Source: an uncultured bacterium | Lineage (GTDB): Bacteria; Verrucomicrobiota; Kiritimatiellia; UBA8416; CAMZLY01 | Length of the DNA stretch: 43,579 nt | Direction: 5' to 3' | Assembly (NCBI GenBank): GCA_947311825.1 | Contig: CAMZLY010000150.1 | Span: 1-43,579, forward strand | In this document: piece after piece, positions 1 through 7,290 of the stretch | Numbering within the stretch: the first letter of the stretch is position 1 | How the letters are laid out: each line of letters begins with the position of its first letter | Program-made: the position numbers and the translations under genes | Notes under the pieces: generated by a model | What the model was told of the DNA's origin: nothing | Seen by the model: only the letters and a program-made list of their open reading frames with translations | The model's database searches: none

Positions 1-16
1 CCCCCCCCATAAAAAC

Positions 17-121
17 TATTCACTATTAGTTATTCACTATTCACTATTAGTTATTCACTATTCACTATTAGTTATTCACTATTCACTATTAGTTATTCAC
101 TATTCACTATTAGTTATTCAC
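17..121. repeat. 21-bp tandem repeat, five exact units
   Basis: Five perfect head-to-tail copies of a 21-bp unit made of three heptamers (TATTCAC, TATTAGT, TATTCAC). The array lies just downstream of the 3' end of the first gene and is preceded by a run of eight C residues at the window edge. It is one of several arrays in the window with a heptamer period. Confidence 0.95.
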
Positions 122-130
122 TAACAAAAG

Positions 131-679
131 CTACCTCATAGCCAACTTCTCCCACCACCCGGCAGCTGCCTGAGTAGCACTGGCAGCACCCCTTAAATCA
201 TTGGCATCACCATTATAAACCGCCGCCGCAGCCTCACATACAATTGCCGCCTGACGGCATGCCGCAGTGCCTTTTCCACGCACTATAACAGATTTTGCCT
301 GAGTAGCAGCTTTATCCTCTATATCACCAAGTTTAGCGTATAGTTTAACCATTTTATTATAATTGTTGGCAGCTTTATCAAAATTACTAACTGCACTGGC
401 AAATGACCTAGAGGCATTGATATATATTTTTCCTGCACGACGAAATGCCGAACGCCGAGCGGTATCGGTTTCAAATAGTTCTTTAGTTATCGCTGTTGCT
501 TCCGCCTGCTGACTTTCAGCAGATTCCAATAGAGCACTACCTGCCCATTCGCGATTCATTGCCGCGCGATTCAGATTTTCTATTGTAGCACGTGCTTTAT
601 CGTTACCATCCGCACTTACCGCAGATGCCAACATACACATCACTCCAAATAAACTAAATATCATTTTCATGCTTCTCAT
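131..679 (-). CDS. Small secreted alanine-rich helical protein, unknown function
   Basis: 182-residue protein that I do not recognise. It opens with a short basic stretch and a hydrophobic segment followed by a plausible signal-peptidase site (ASAVSA then DG), so it is probably exported. There is no lipobox cysteine at the right place. The rest is rich in Ala, Lys, Asn and Glu with no Pro, which suggests a long helical or coiled-coil bundle, and it ends in AGWWEKLAMR. A weak GGGA lies about nine bases before the first ATG; the Met at codon 4 or 6 is also possible. It stands alone, and its 3' end runs toward the 21-bp tandem repeat. The coding call rests on the clean open frame plus signal peptide, not on family recognition. 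Confidence 0.7.
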   Translation of the reverse strand: MRSMKMIFSLFGVMCMLASAVSADGNDKARATIENLNRAAMNREWAGSALLESAESQQAEATAITKELFETDTARRSAFRRAGKIYINASRSFASAVSNFDKAANNYNKMVKLYAKLGDIEDKAATQAKSVIVRGKGTAACRQAAIVCEAAAAVYNGDANDLRGAASATQAAAGWWEKLAMR

Positions 680-785
680 TTTTTACTATCCCAATTCCGT
701 CTTACTTTTCTTATTATTGGTACAATTATCGCACTACACAGAAGCAAGGTCAACCCCACAAGGTACTTATTTTAATTTTTTCTTT

Positions 786-949
786 GAGATGCTTGCAAAA
801 CTACTGTGCGAAGCAATTTTTAGCATTTCAGGTGAGCAGATTCTGTCTTTTTAGCAATTGAGCATACCCGTAGAGTCTGTAAAATTGCGAAAAAGCGGAA
901 TATGCCACATAAAATCAAAAAGTCCCGCAGATAGTTTTGCAAATGCCTC
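786..949. repeat. Foldback/MITE-like element, copy A
   Basis: 164-bp element whose ends are inverted copies of each other: the left end GAGATGCTTGCAAAACTA matches the reverse complement of the right end at 14 of 18 positions. The interior (for example GAGCAATTGAGCATACCCGT) is shared almost word for word with copy B at 31227-31425. There is no transposase gene inside. Its size, inverted ends and dispersed copies are what is expected of a non-autonomous miniature element or a structured-RNA repeat. Confidence 0.8.
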
Positions 950-1034
950 TTTTAATGAAAATTAATTTTTTTATTGTAAAACATCAATATTCAATGCGAT
1001 ACTTGATTTTCAGTCTGAATAGAATTCAGCATAT

Positions 1035-1040
1035 TATAAT
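1035..1040 (+). promoter_or_regulatory. Possible -10 box upstream of accD
   Basis: Perfect TATAAT hexamer 26 bp before the accD start codon. No good -35 hexamer is visible at 16-18 bp (the best nearby, TTGATT, is 26 bp away), so this is only a candidate. Confidence 0.35.
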
Positions 1041-1065
1041 AAAATAAATATCAGGAAATCAAAAA

Positions 1066-1911
1066 ATGGCTTGGTTTAAAAAATCACAAAAAAGTGAATC
1101 AAAAGAAAAATCAGAATTATGGAATATCTGTCCATCATGCAAAGCGCATGTCTATAAAGAAGAATGGATAGCAGGCTTAAAAGTCTGCCCAAAATGTAAT
1201 TACCATGACCGCCTTAATTATCAGGAAAGGTTAGACCTAATTTTGGATAATGGTACTTTCAAGGAAATTAATAGCGAAATCTCAACCAATGACCCCATCA
1301 ACTTTGTTGATGCAAAAGGAAGCTATGCCGAAAAAGCTAAAGCAGCCAAAAAGAAAACAGGCATGAATGAAGCCGTTGTTACCGGTTGCGGAAACATCAA
1401 CGACATTCCTGTAGTTGTCGCAGTTATGGACTTTAGATTTATGGGCGGAAGCCTTGGTAGTGGAACAGGAGAAAAAATATTGCTAGCGGCAGAATACGCT
1501 CTAAGAAATAAACGACCATATATAATCTTCTCCGCCTCTGGTGGTGCAAGAATGCATGAAGGTATTATCTCGCTAATGCAAATGGCAAAAACATGTGCGG
1601 CCATAGCACGTCTAAACAAAGCAGGCGTACCTTATATCTCTGTACTGACCCACCCCACTACCGGTGGTGTTTCAGCAAGCTTTGCCACTATCGGCGATAT
1701 AAATATCTCTGAACCAGGAGCACTAATTGGTTTTGCCGGCAGACGCGTGATAGAAGAAACTATCAAACAGAAACTCCCGAAAGATTTCCAAACCGCCGAA
1801 TATCTGCTTGAACACGGATTTCTTGACAAGATCGTTGCCCGTAAAGATATGAAAGAGTTCTTTACTCAATTTCTCCCCTACGCAATGAAAACACCGAAGC
1901 GGAGACGTTAA
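1066..1911 (+). CDS. accD: Acetyl-CoA carboxylase carboxyltransferase subunit beta
   Basis: 281 residues, the usual AccD length. It forms the carboxyltransferase with AccA and moves CO2 from biotin on BCCP to acetyl-CoA to make malonyl-CoA for fatty acids. The N-terminal zinc ribbon is complete: CPSC at residues 22-25 and CPKC at 41-44. The crotonase-fold core follows, with the family signatures MGGSLGSGTGEK, SASGGARMHEG and HPTTGGVSASFA. AGGA lies nine bases before the ATG. The stop codon overlaps the ATG of the ParB-domain gene (TAATG), so the two are translationally coupled, and accA follows 48 bp after that gene. Assignment is firm. Confidence 0.97.
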   Translation: MAWFKKSQKSESKEKSELWNICPSCKAHVYKEEWIAGLKVCPKCNYHDRLNYQERLDLILDNGTFKEINSEISTNDPINFVDAKGSYAEKAKAAKKKTGMNEAVVTGCGNINDIPVVVAVMDFRFMGGSLGSGTGEKILLAAEYALRNKRPYIIFSASGGARMHEGIISLMQMAKTCAAIARLNKAGVPYISVLTHPTTGGVSASFATIGDINISEPGALIGFAGRRVIEETIKQKLPKDFQTAEYLLEHGFLDKIVARKDMKEFFTQFLPYAMKTPKRRR

Positions 1912-2315
1912 TGAATAATACTGTTATAGAAATAGATACTGCTGATGTCATAATTAAACGCTCGGTCAGAGAAAACCACGGCGACTTGCAGTCATTGGTA
2001 GCTTCTATTAAAAAAATTGGATTGATTTATCCAGTAATTATTGATAAAAACAACGTATTGATCTCCGGCAACAGACGCATCGAAGCTTGTCTTGAAGCAG
2101 AAATCATGACTATTCCTGCTGTTAGACTAGACTTAGAATACAACTCGCCGGAAGCTTTAGAAATTCAAGCGGATGACAATTTATGCCGTCTACCATTTAC
2201 AGTAGAAGACTTCGACAAACTAATCAATCTTAAAAAAGATGCCATACAGACTAATAATAAAAAAGGGATCATCTCTGGCATTAAAACAGTTTTTAACCAT
2301 AAATCTGATATATAA
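1911..2315 (+). CDS. Stand-alone ParB N-terminal-domain protein between accD and accA
   Basis: 134 residues that match only the N-terminal (ParB/sulfiredoxin-fold) domain of ParB-type proteins. A segment like the family's 'I..G...PV.V' appears as SIKKIGLIYPVIID, then SGNRRIEACL in the place of the GERRxxA box, then DDNLCR in the place of the ENxQR box. These boxes form the nucleotide (CTP) pocket in true ParB. The helix-turn-helix DNA-binding and dimerisation regions are absent and the last 30 residues are basic and unlike ParB. The start codon overlaps the accD stop, so it is in the acc operon. A chromosome-partition role is unlikely. A nucleotide-binding or kinase-like (SerK-type) activity is possible but unproven. 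Confidence 0.8.
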   Translation: MNNTVIEIDTADVIIKRSVRENHGDLQSLVASIKKIGLIYPVIIDKNNVLISGNRRIEACLEAEIMTIPAVRLDLEYNSPEALEIQADDNLCRLPFTVEDFDKLINLKKDAIQTNNKKGIISGIKTVFNHKSDI

Positions 2316-2363
2316 GAGTAACCACATTGTGTGGCGACATACCTTATTTGAAAGGAAAAGCAA

Positions 2364-3320
2364 ATGGACTTAGATTTTGAAGCACCACTATTAGAAGTAG
2401 AAGAACGTATCAACGAATTAGAAAAACTCGGAAAAGGTTCCGACATAAAATTTCGTTCAGAAATCACTGAACTAAAACGCAAGGCCAAATCTATCAGCAA
2501 AAAGATTTACAAAAACCTGACACCATGGCAGACCGTTCAGGTTGCCCGCCATAAAGATCGCCCGCTTATCAATAACTACATCAAAAATATATGTAGCAAC
2601 TTTATTGAACTGCATGGTGATCGGTGCTATGGTGATGATCAAGGCATCATCGGCGGATTCGCCACCATTGGGAATAGACAAGTCATGCTGATAGGACATC
2701 AAAAAGGCAACTCTGTAGAAGAAAACTTAAAATGCAACTTCGGTATGGCCAATCCTGAAGGCTATCGTAAAGCACTGCGCCTAATGCGACTGGCCGAAAG
2801 ATACAAACTTCCCATTGTATCCCTCATAGACACACCGGGAGCATATCCTGGACTCGAAGCTGAAGAACGCGGACAAGCAGAAGCTATTGCACGCAACCTC
2901 GCAGAAATGTCACAAATAGCCACACCTATCATTATTGTTATAACAGGTGAAGGCGGCAGTGGCGGTGCTATCGGTATTGGTGTTGGCGATGCCATTATCA
3001 TGCTAGAAAACGCCGTCTATTCAGTTATATCCCCAGAAGGGTGTGCATCAATTTTATGGCGTGACGGTGCCAAAGCCCCACTTGCAGCAGAAAACCTTAA
3101 AATAACATCTGACGAGCTATTAAAGCTTAAAGTAATTGATGAAATAATTCCCGAACCTGCAGGTGGTGCACACCGCGAAAGAGACGAAACCATGATTGCC
3201 GTCAAACAGACACTTGTTAAATATATTGATCGTTTAAAGCGTACTTCTACGTCTAAACTGGTTAACAAACGGTACGAAAAATTCGCAGCACTAGGTAGAT
3301 TTGGAAAGAAAAAACGCTAA
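2364..3320 (+). CDS. accA: Acetyl-CoA carboxylase carboxyltransferase subunit alpha
   Basis: 318 residues, normal for AccA. It partners AccD in the malonyl-CoA-forming carboxyltransferase. The helical N-terminus (DLDFEAPLLEVEERINELE) is typical, followed by the core with HGDRCYGDDQGIIGG, GHQKGN, MANPEGYRKALRLM, DTPGAYPGLEAEERGQ and ITGEGGSGGAIGIGVGD, the oxyanion-hole region, and SPEGCASILWRD. AAGGAAAAG lies just upstream of the ATG. The biotin carboxylase AccC is not in this window. The only biotin-carrier domain nearby is fused to the next gene. Confidence 0.97.
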   Translation: MDLDFEAPLLEVEERINELEKLGKGSDIKFRSEITELKRKAKSISKKIYKNLTPWQTVQVARHKDRPLINNYIKNICSNFIELHGDRCYGDDQGIIGGFATIGNRQVMLIGHQKGNSVEENLKCNFGMANPEGYRKALRLMRLAERYKLPIVSLIDTPGAYPGLEAEERGQAEAIARNLAEMSQIATPIIIVITGEGGSGGAIGIGVGDAIIMLENAVYSVISPEGCASILWRDGAKAPLAAENLKITSDELLKLKVIDEIIPEPAGGAHRERDETMIAVKQTLVKYIDRLKRTSTSKLVNKRYEKFAALGRFGKKKR

Positions 3321-3322
3321 TT

Positions 3323-3394
3323 GTAGAGTTGGCTCTATGAGCCAAAACATGTAGCGTTGGCTCTATGAGCCAAACGTTGGACAAAGTCCAACGT
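3323..3394. repeat. Two REP-like palindromes plus a third hairpin between accA and the next gene
   Basis: Two near-identical 23-bp units (3323-3345 and 3351-3373) begin GTAG and contain the palindrome TTGGCTC-TAT-GAGCCAA. They are followed by a perfect 9-bp hairpin, ACGTTGGAC-AAA-GTCCAACGT, at 3374-3394. The second unit recurs exactly at 40177-40199, so this is a dispersed family. There is no T-run after the stems, so they may mark or protect mRNA ends rather than terminate. Confidence 0.85.
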
Positions 3395-3435
3395 ATAAAA
3401 CACGTAACATTTTTAATACTAACGGAGAAAATATT

Positions 3436-5445
3436 ATGCCAAAAGCAACTACTAAAAAGAAAACAGCGAAAAAGAAAGCTGTAGCTAAAAAATCAGTAAA
3501 GAAAAGTGCAGTAAAAAAGAGTACAGTAAAAGTTACAGAAAACAAAAAACCTGTAGCTGCAAAAAAACAGACTCCCCTACACTTCACAGACACAACCTTA
3601 CGTGATGCACACCAGTCATTATGGGCAACCAGAATGCGCACTGATGATATCATGGAAATCATTGACGTTGTAGACTCTGTCGGTTACTACTCCCTAGAAG
3701 TATGGGGCGGTGCAACTTTTGATGTATGCTTACGTTTTCTTCGTGAAAACCCATGGGAACGTCTACGTATGATCAAGGCACGTGCAAAAAAAACTCCATT
3801 GCAAATGTTGCTACGTGGTCAAAATGTTCTCGGCTACAAACATTATCCGGACGATCTGCTTGACCGCTTCGTTGCACTAGCATGCGAAAACGGTATGGAT
3901 ATTTTTAGAATCTTTGATGCACTCAACGATAATCGTAACCTGGAATCAGCAATCAAAGCAGTCAATAAATACGGCGGTCATGCACAGGGAACAATCAGCT
4001 ACACAATCAGCCCAGTTCATACCGTAGAAAAATATGTTGAAATTGCCAAAGAACAAGTCCAAATGGGGATAGATTCACTCTGTATCAAAGATATGGCTGG
4101 AATTCTTTCACCTATTGACGCAGAAGCACTTGTTGGTGCTCTTAAAAAGAATATCAATGTCCCTATCCAAATCCATTCACACATGACCAGTGGTATGGCA
4201 GTGGCAACTTATGTCGATAGTGTAAAAGCTGGGGCAGAAGCAATTGACTGTGCAATTTCACCAATGTCAGGATTCTCATCGCAGCCACCGGTAGAAACCA
4301 TGCTTTCTATCTTTGCCAACACCGAATTCAGTGCCGACCTAGATATTGATGCATTACGAAAAATAACTAAATTCTTTCTCGGTCTCGCACCCACACGTCA
4401 ACTTGCACATCATCCAACAAATATTATCGACCCAGAAGTCCTGCTCCACCATATCCCTGGCGGCATGATTTCAAACCTTCGTTCACAACTAGAACAACAA
4501 GGTGCGCTCGATAAACTGGAAGATGTAATGAAAGAACTTCCACGTACACGTAAAGACATGGGATATCCTCCACTGGTAACACCTACTAGCCAAGTTGTCG
4601 GCATCCAATCAGTACTTAATGTAATCTCCGGTGACCGCTACTCAATGGTAACGCAAGAAACAAAAGATTATGTCAAAGGACTATACGGCAAATCACCGGC
4701 ACCGATCCCGGCAAAAATAAAAAAGAAAATCCTCGGCAAAGACAAGCCAATAACATGTCGTCCGGCGGATCTCCTTGAGCCGATGTTGCCAACACTACCT
4801 AAAGATATAGATGCATCCTTGGTAAACGGCGAAGAAGACCTTATTTCATTCGCCCTCTTCCCTGAACCGGCACTAGACTTTTTCCGCTGGAGAAATTTAC
4901 CGGTTGGCGAACGCCCGGCAACACCAGCTGACCTTGAGCGCGAAAAAATAGACGAAGAAAACAAGCCTAAAGAGCCGGCAGAGCCACTAATGACCGATCA
5001 CGATTACTCTGAAATCAATAACCTCGTAGAAAAGGTTAACGAACTTGGACTAAGCGAACTTACAATCCGTCGTGACGACCTAACACTAAGCCTAAAAGGT
5101 TCAGGACTAAGCACTGAACGCAGTGCCGACGCTCCTGCAGCAGCAACACCAAGACCAGCAGCGAAAAAAGCAAAAGCCGCACCGGTTGCTGAAGAAGCTC
5201 CTAAAGGCCCATCCATTGATGCTCCATTAAACGGAACCTTCTATCGTTCCCCCGGACCAGGTAAGGAAAACTTCACAGAAGAAGGTGATAAAATTAACGA
5301 AGGAGATGTTGTCTGTATTGTAGAAGCAATGAAGCTCTTCAACCAAATCAAAGCACCATCAAAATGCAAAATCATAAAATTCCTTGTAGAACATGGTGAT
5401 GCAGTACAAAAAGGCCAGCCAATGGCTATAATCGAAAAATTATAA
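3436..5445 (+). CDS. Pyruvate carboxylase/oxaloacetate decarboxylase-type carboxyltransferase fused to a biotin carrier domain, with lysine-rich N-terminal tail
   Basis: 669 residues in three parts. Residues 1-45 are almost only Lys, Ala, Thr, Ser and Val (KKKTAKKKAVAKKSVKK), like a histone H1 tail. Residues about 48-500 are the HMGL-like carboxyltransferase of pyruvate carboxylase subunit B/OadA (FTDTTLRDAHQSLWATRMR, metal-binding HSHMTSG, SGFSSQPPVE). From about 520, an AccB-like helix (NLVEKVNELGLSELTI) leads through an Ala/Pro linker to a biotinyl domain with GTFYRSP and EAMKLFN; the biotinylated Lys is near residue 633. It probably transfers carboxyl between biotin and pyruvate/oxaloacetate, and may also supply BCCP to the neighbouring AccA/AccD. 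The tail is translated: GGAG lies eight bases before this ATG and no later start precedes the domain. Confidence 0.92.
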   Translation: MPKATTKKKTAKKKAVAKKSVKKSAVKKSTVKVTENKKPVAAKKQTPLHFTDTTLRDAHQSLWATRMRTDDIMEIIDVVDSVGYYSLEVWGGATFDVCLRFLRENPWERLRMIKARAKKTPLQMLLRGQNVLGYKHYPDDLLDRFVALACENGMDIFRIFDALNDNRNLESAIKAVNKYGGHAQGTISYTISPVHTVEKYVEIAKEQVQMGIDSLCIKDMAGILSPIDAEALVGALKKNINVPIQIHSHMTSGMAVATYVDSVKAGAEAIDCAISPMSGFSSQPPVETMLSIFANTEFSADLDIDALRKITKFFLGLAPTRQLAHHPTNIIDPEVLLHHIPGGMISNLRSQLEQQGALDKLEDVMKELPRTRKDMGYPPLVTPTSQVVGIQSVLNVISGDRYSMVTQETKDYVKGLYGKSPAPIPAKIKKKILGKDKPITCRPADLLEPMLPTLPKDIDASLVNGEEDLISFALFPEPALDFFRWRNLPVGERPATPADLEREKIDEENKPKEPAEPLMTDHDYSEINNLVEKVNELGLSELTIRRDDLTLSLKGSGLSTERSADAPAAATPRPAAKKAKAAPVAEEAPKGPSIDAPLNGTFYRSPGPGKENFTEEGDKINEGDVVCIVEAMKLFNQIKAPSKCKIIKFLVEHGDAVQKGQPMAIIEKL

Positions 5446-5469
5446 AGCCCAGCAGTCAAAATAAAAAAC

Positions 5470-5500
5470 AGGGCGAGTTCGCAAGAACTCGCCCTATTTT
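5470..5500 (+). terminator. Rho-independent terminator after the acc/carboxyltransferase genes
   Basis: Perfect 11-bp GC-rich stem AGGGCGAGTTC / GAACTCGCCCT with a GCAA tetraloop, followed by ATTTTAT. It sits 25 bp after the stop codon and closes the left operon. Confidence 0.88.
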
Positions 5501-5602
5501 ATGTCAATCCATATTCATCCACTCAAGTCCATGCCCGGCCATATCAATCCCCTCTTTTGTCCGTGTAAGTCCATACCAGTCCGTATTTGTCCGTGTTTTC
5601 CC
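5501..5602. repeat. Degenerate decamer array
   Basis: About ten units, nearly all 10 bp, each ending in TCC or GCC and mostly beginning AT or GT: ATGTCAATCC, ATATTCATCC, ACTCAAGTCC, ATGCCCGGCC, ATATCAATCC, then a 12-bp unit, GTGTAAGTCC, ATACCAGTCC, GTATTTGTCC, GTGTTTTCCC. The period is held although the sequence drifts. Confidence 0.75.
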
Positions 5603-5652
5603 CTCACAAAAACACCACCTATAAAAAAAATACAAATTATACAAGGTTTACA

Positions 5653-5681
5653 TTGCAACTATTAAAACAGTTCTGTAGTAT
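5653..5681 (+). promoter_or_regulatory. Likely promoter of the tRNA gene
   Basis: TTGCAA and TAGTAT hexamers separated by exactly 17 bp, with a GC-rich GCG directly after the -10 box, as is common at stable-RNA promoters. The predicted start would be about 15 bp before the mature tRNA. Confidence 0.4.
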
Positions 5682-5704
5682 GCGTGTTTCAAATGTTGAA
5701 GTTT

Positions 5705-5781
5705 GGACCTGTAGCTCAGTTGGTCAGAGCAGGGGACTCATAATCCTCTGGTCGCTGGTTCAAGTCCAGCCGGGTCCACCA
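5705..5781 (+). tRNA. tRNA with anticodon CAT, most likely tRNA-Ile2 (lysidine-modified); alternatively elongator tRNA-Met
   Basis: 77-nt cloverleaf with CCA encoded. The acceptor stem GGACCTG/CGGGTCC pairs fully with one G-U. The D-arm is GCTCAGTTGGTCAGAGC; the anticodon stem GGGGA/TCCTC encloses loop CTCATAA; the T-arm is CTGGTTCAAGTCCAG. It is not the initiator: position 1-72 is a normal G-C pair and the GGG/CCC anticodon stem is missing. The anticodon and variable regions look much more like E. coli tRNA-Ile2 (ileX) than its tRNA-Met, and C4-G69 and C5-G68, which TilS recognises in E. coli, are present. The isoleucine call is therefore preferred but remains an inference. Confidence 0.93.
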
Positions 5782-5945
5782 AACTTTAATTGTATCGAAG
5801 CAATGGCAAGCAAACAAAATTACGCTTCTTATATATTTGCACCTAGATTAAGAAACACATTACTCCCATAAGTCTCATAAGTCACATACAACAACTTAAA
5901 ACAGGTCAACCTATTACAACAAAAGATAAAATCGAGAAAACAGAC

Positions 5946-6608
5946 ATGATTAAAGCTTATATTTTTGATTTAGATGGAACCCTAATGGACTCAGACATCC
6001 TATGGGTTAAAGCAACAAAGAAATACCTTGATGACAACAACTGTAATGTCACCGAAGACGAAACAATGGATATTGTCTATGGAAAATCATGGAGATCTGT
6101 TTACGAAAATATTGCCAAACGCTTCCCTAAACTGAATATTTCAATTGACGAAATGGATAGAGCCATATATCCAATATTTCTCGAACTACGAGACAAAGGA
6201 GATATACGCATAATTGAATCTATAAATTTATTAATAAGTCTCTCACATGACTATCCGGTATGTATTGTCTCCGGTGCATCACGCCGTGATATCGAACATA
6301 GTGCCAAAATTATGGGAGCAGAAGAAGTCCTCAGTTTTTACCTCGGCTCAGAAGATTATATACATGGAAAACCAAGCCCCGACTGCTTTCTGCTAGCCGC
6401 AGAAAAACTAGGCTTAAAACCATCCGAATGCCTGGTTTTTGAAGATTCAACCGCCGGAGTCAAAGCCGCAAAAGCCGCCGGCATGTTCTGCGTTGCACTT
6501 GCAAGAAAACATTGTCCTCGCCAAAATGTAGAAAATGCCGATATAATTCTAGACAGTCTCAGTAAATTCAATTTAGAACTGTTAGAAAGTAACAATAAAA
6601 ATGCTTAA
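5946..6608 (+). CDS. HAD-superfamily hydrolase, beta-phosphoglucomutase/phosphatase type
   Basis: 220 residues with the complete HAD motif set: FDLDGTLMDS at 7-16 (nucleophile Asp and acid/base Asp), IVSGASR as motif II, GKPSPD with the motif III Lys, and VFEDSTAGVKAAKAAGM as motif IV. The helical cap between motif I and II is of the phosphoglucomutase-like subclass. The substrate is probably a small phosphorylated sugar or a glycolate-type ester and cannot be named from sequence. Its last codons overlap the start of the ABC ATPase by 8 bp, so the two form one transcript. Confidence 0.88.
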   Translation: MIKAYIFDLDGTLMDSDILWVKATKKYLDDNNCNVTEDETMDIVYGKSWRSVYENIAKRFPKLNISIDEMDRAIYPIFLELRDKGDIRIIESINLLISLSHDYPVCIVSGASRRDIEHSAKIMGAEEVLSFYLGSEDYIHGKPSPDCFLLAAEKLGLKPSECLVFEDSTAGVKAAKAAGMFCVALARKHCPRQNVENADIILDSLSKFNLELLESNNKNA

Positions 6609-7290
6609 TGCAAAAGATATTCATAAAACATATAGCATGCGTCACAAAACCGTAACCGTTCTTAAAGGAGCAAATATAACTATTTCTCCCGGTGAATCTG
6701 TTGCCATCATCGGGCTTAGCGGTTCCGGTAAAACCACCCTACTCCACACTCTCGGTGGATTAGACAAACCAGATCAAGGAGAAGTATTTATTGAAAACAA
6801 ATCACTCTATAAACTTTCTGAAACAAAACGATCCGCCGTACGTGCCAATGAAATCGGATTCATTTTCCAAGCATATCATCTACTTCAAGAAATGACCGTA
6901 CTTGAAAATGTCATGTTACCGGCAATGGTACACGGAAACCTCTGGTGCAAAGCAACCGAAATTAGAAATCACGCAATGCACCTACTATCCACCGTCGGCC
7001 TAGAAAACCGATCAACCCACATGCCACTAGAACTATCCGGCGGCGAACAACAACGCATAGCCATGGCAAGAGCACTAATGAACAAGCCAAAAATTATCCT
7101 AGCCGACGAACCAACTGGTAATCTTGATGAAGAAACAGGAAGCCAAGTACTAAATATACTCTTCAAGATGACCACTCAAGAAAATCATTCACTCGTCATA
7201 GTAACACACAATAAAGATATCGCCATGAAGTGCGACCGCATACTTAAAATCAATGACGGACTTATTGTTGAAGAAACAGCAAATTCATAA
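6601..7290 (+). CDS. ABC transporter ATPase, LolD/MacB-like family
   Basis: 229 residues, one nucleotide-binding domain. Walker A is GLSGSGKT, the Q-loop region is [23 protein letters not shown] (typical of the LolD/MacB/FtsE group), the signature is LSGGEQQR, Walker B with D-loop is [13 protein letters not shown] and the H-loop is VTHN. LolD releases lipoproteins from the inner membrane together with LolC/LolE permeases. No FtsX-like permease lies next to it here, so the partner must be elsewhere or the transporter differs. It overlaps the HAD gene at its 5' end and the convergent phosphoglycerate mutase gene by 29 bp at its 3' end. Confidence 0.9.
   Translation: MLNAKDIHKTYSMRHKTVTVLKGANITISPGESVAIIGLSGSGKTTLLHTLGGLDKPDQGEVFIENKSLYKLSETKRSAVRANEIGFIFQAYHLLQEMTVLENVMLPAMVHGNLWCKATEIRNHAMHLLSTVGLENRSTHMPLELSGGEQQRIAMARALMNKPKIILADEPTGNLDEETGSQVLNILFKMTTQENHSLVIVTHNKDIAMKCDRILKINDGLIVEETANS

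Larger units (their letters stand above)
680..1065. other. 386-bp intergenic region holding an inverted-repeat element and the accD promoter region
   Basis: No convincing gene is present. Positions 786-949 are one copy of the terminal-inverted-repeat element described separately. The remaining part before accD is AT-rich and contains a TATAAT hexamer at 1035-1040. The plus-strand ORF at 669-854 has no recognisable protein features and runs into the repeat element. Confidence 0.7.

Noticed and set aside
17-121. Replication origin iterons
   Set aside because: The repeats are AT-rich and tandem but no DnaA-box pattern or replication gene is next to them, and similar arrays occur at many ordinary loci.
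669-854. 61-aa plus-strand ORF between the first gene and accD
   Set aside because: Low-complexity, lacks a ribosome site and enters repeat copy A; no protein feature supports it.
1911-2315. Chromosome or plasmid partition parB with a parS/parA system
   Set aside because: No parA neighbour, no helix-turn-helix domain and no parS-like palindrome seen nearby.
5587-5871. 94-aa ORF across the tRNA
   Set aside because: It reads straight through the tRNA gene and the decamer region; a shadow ORF.
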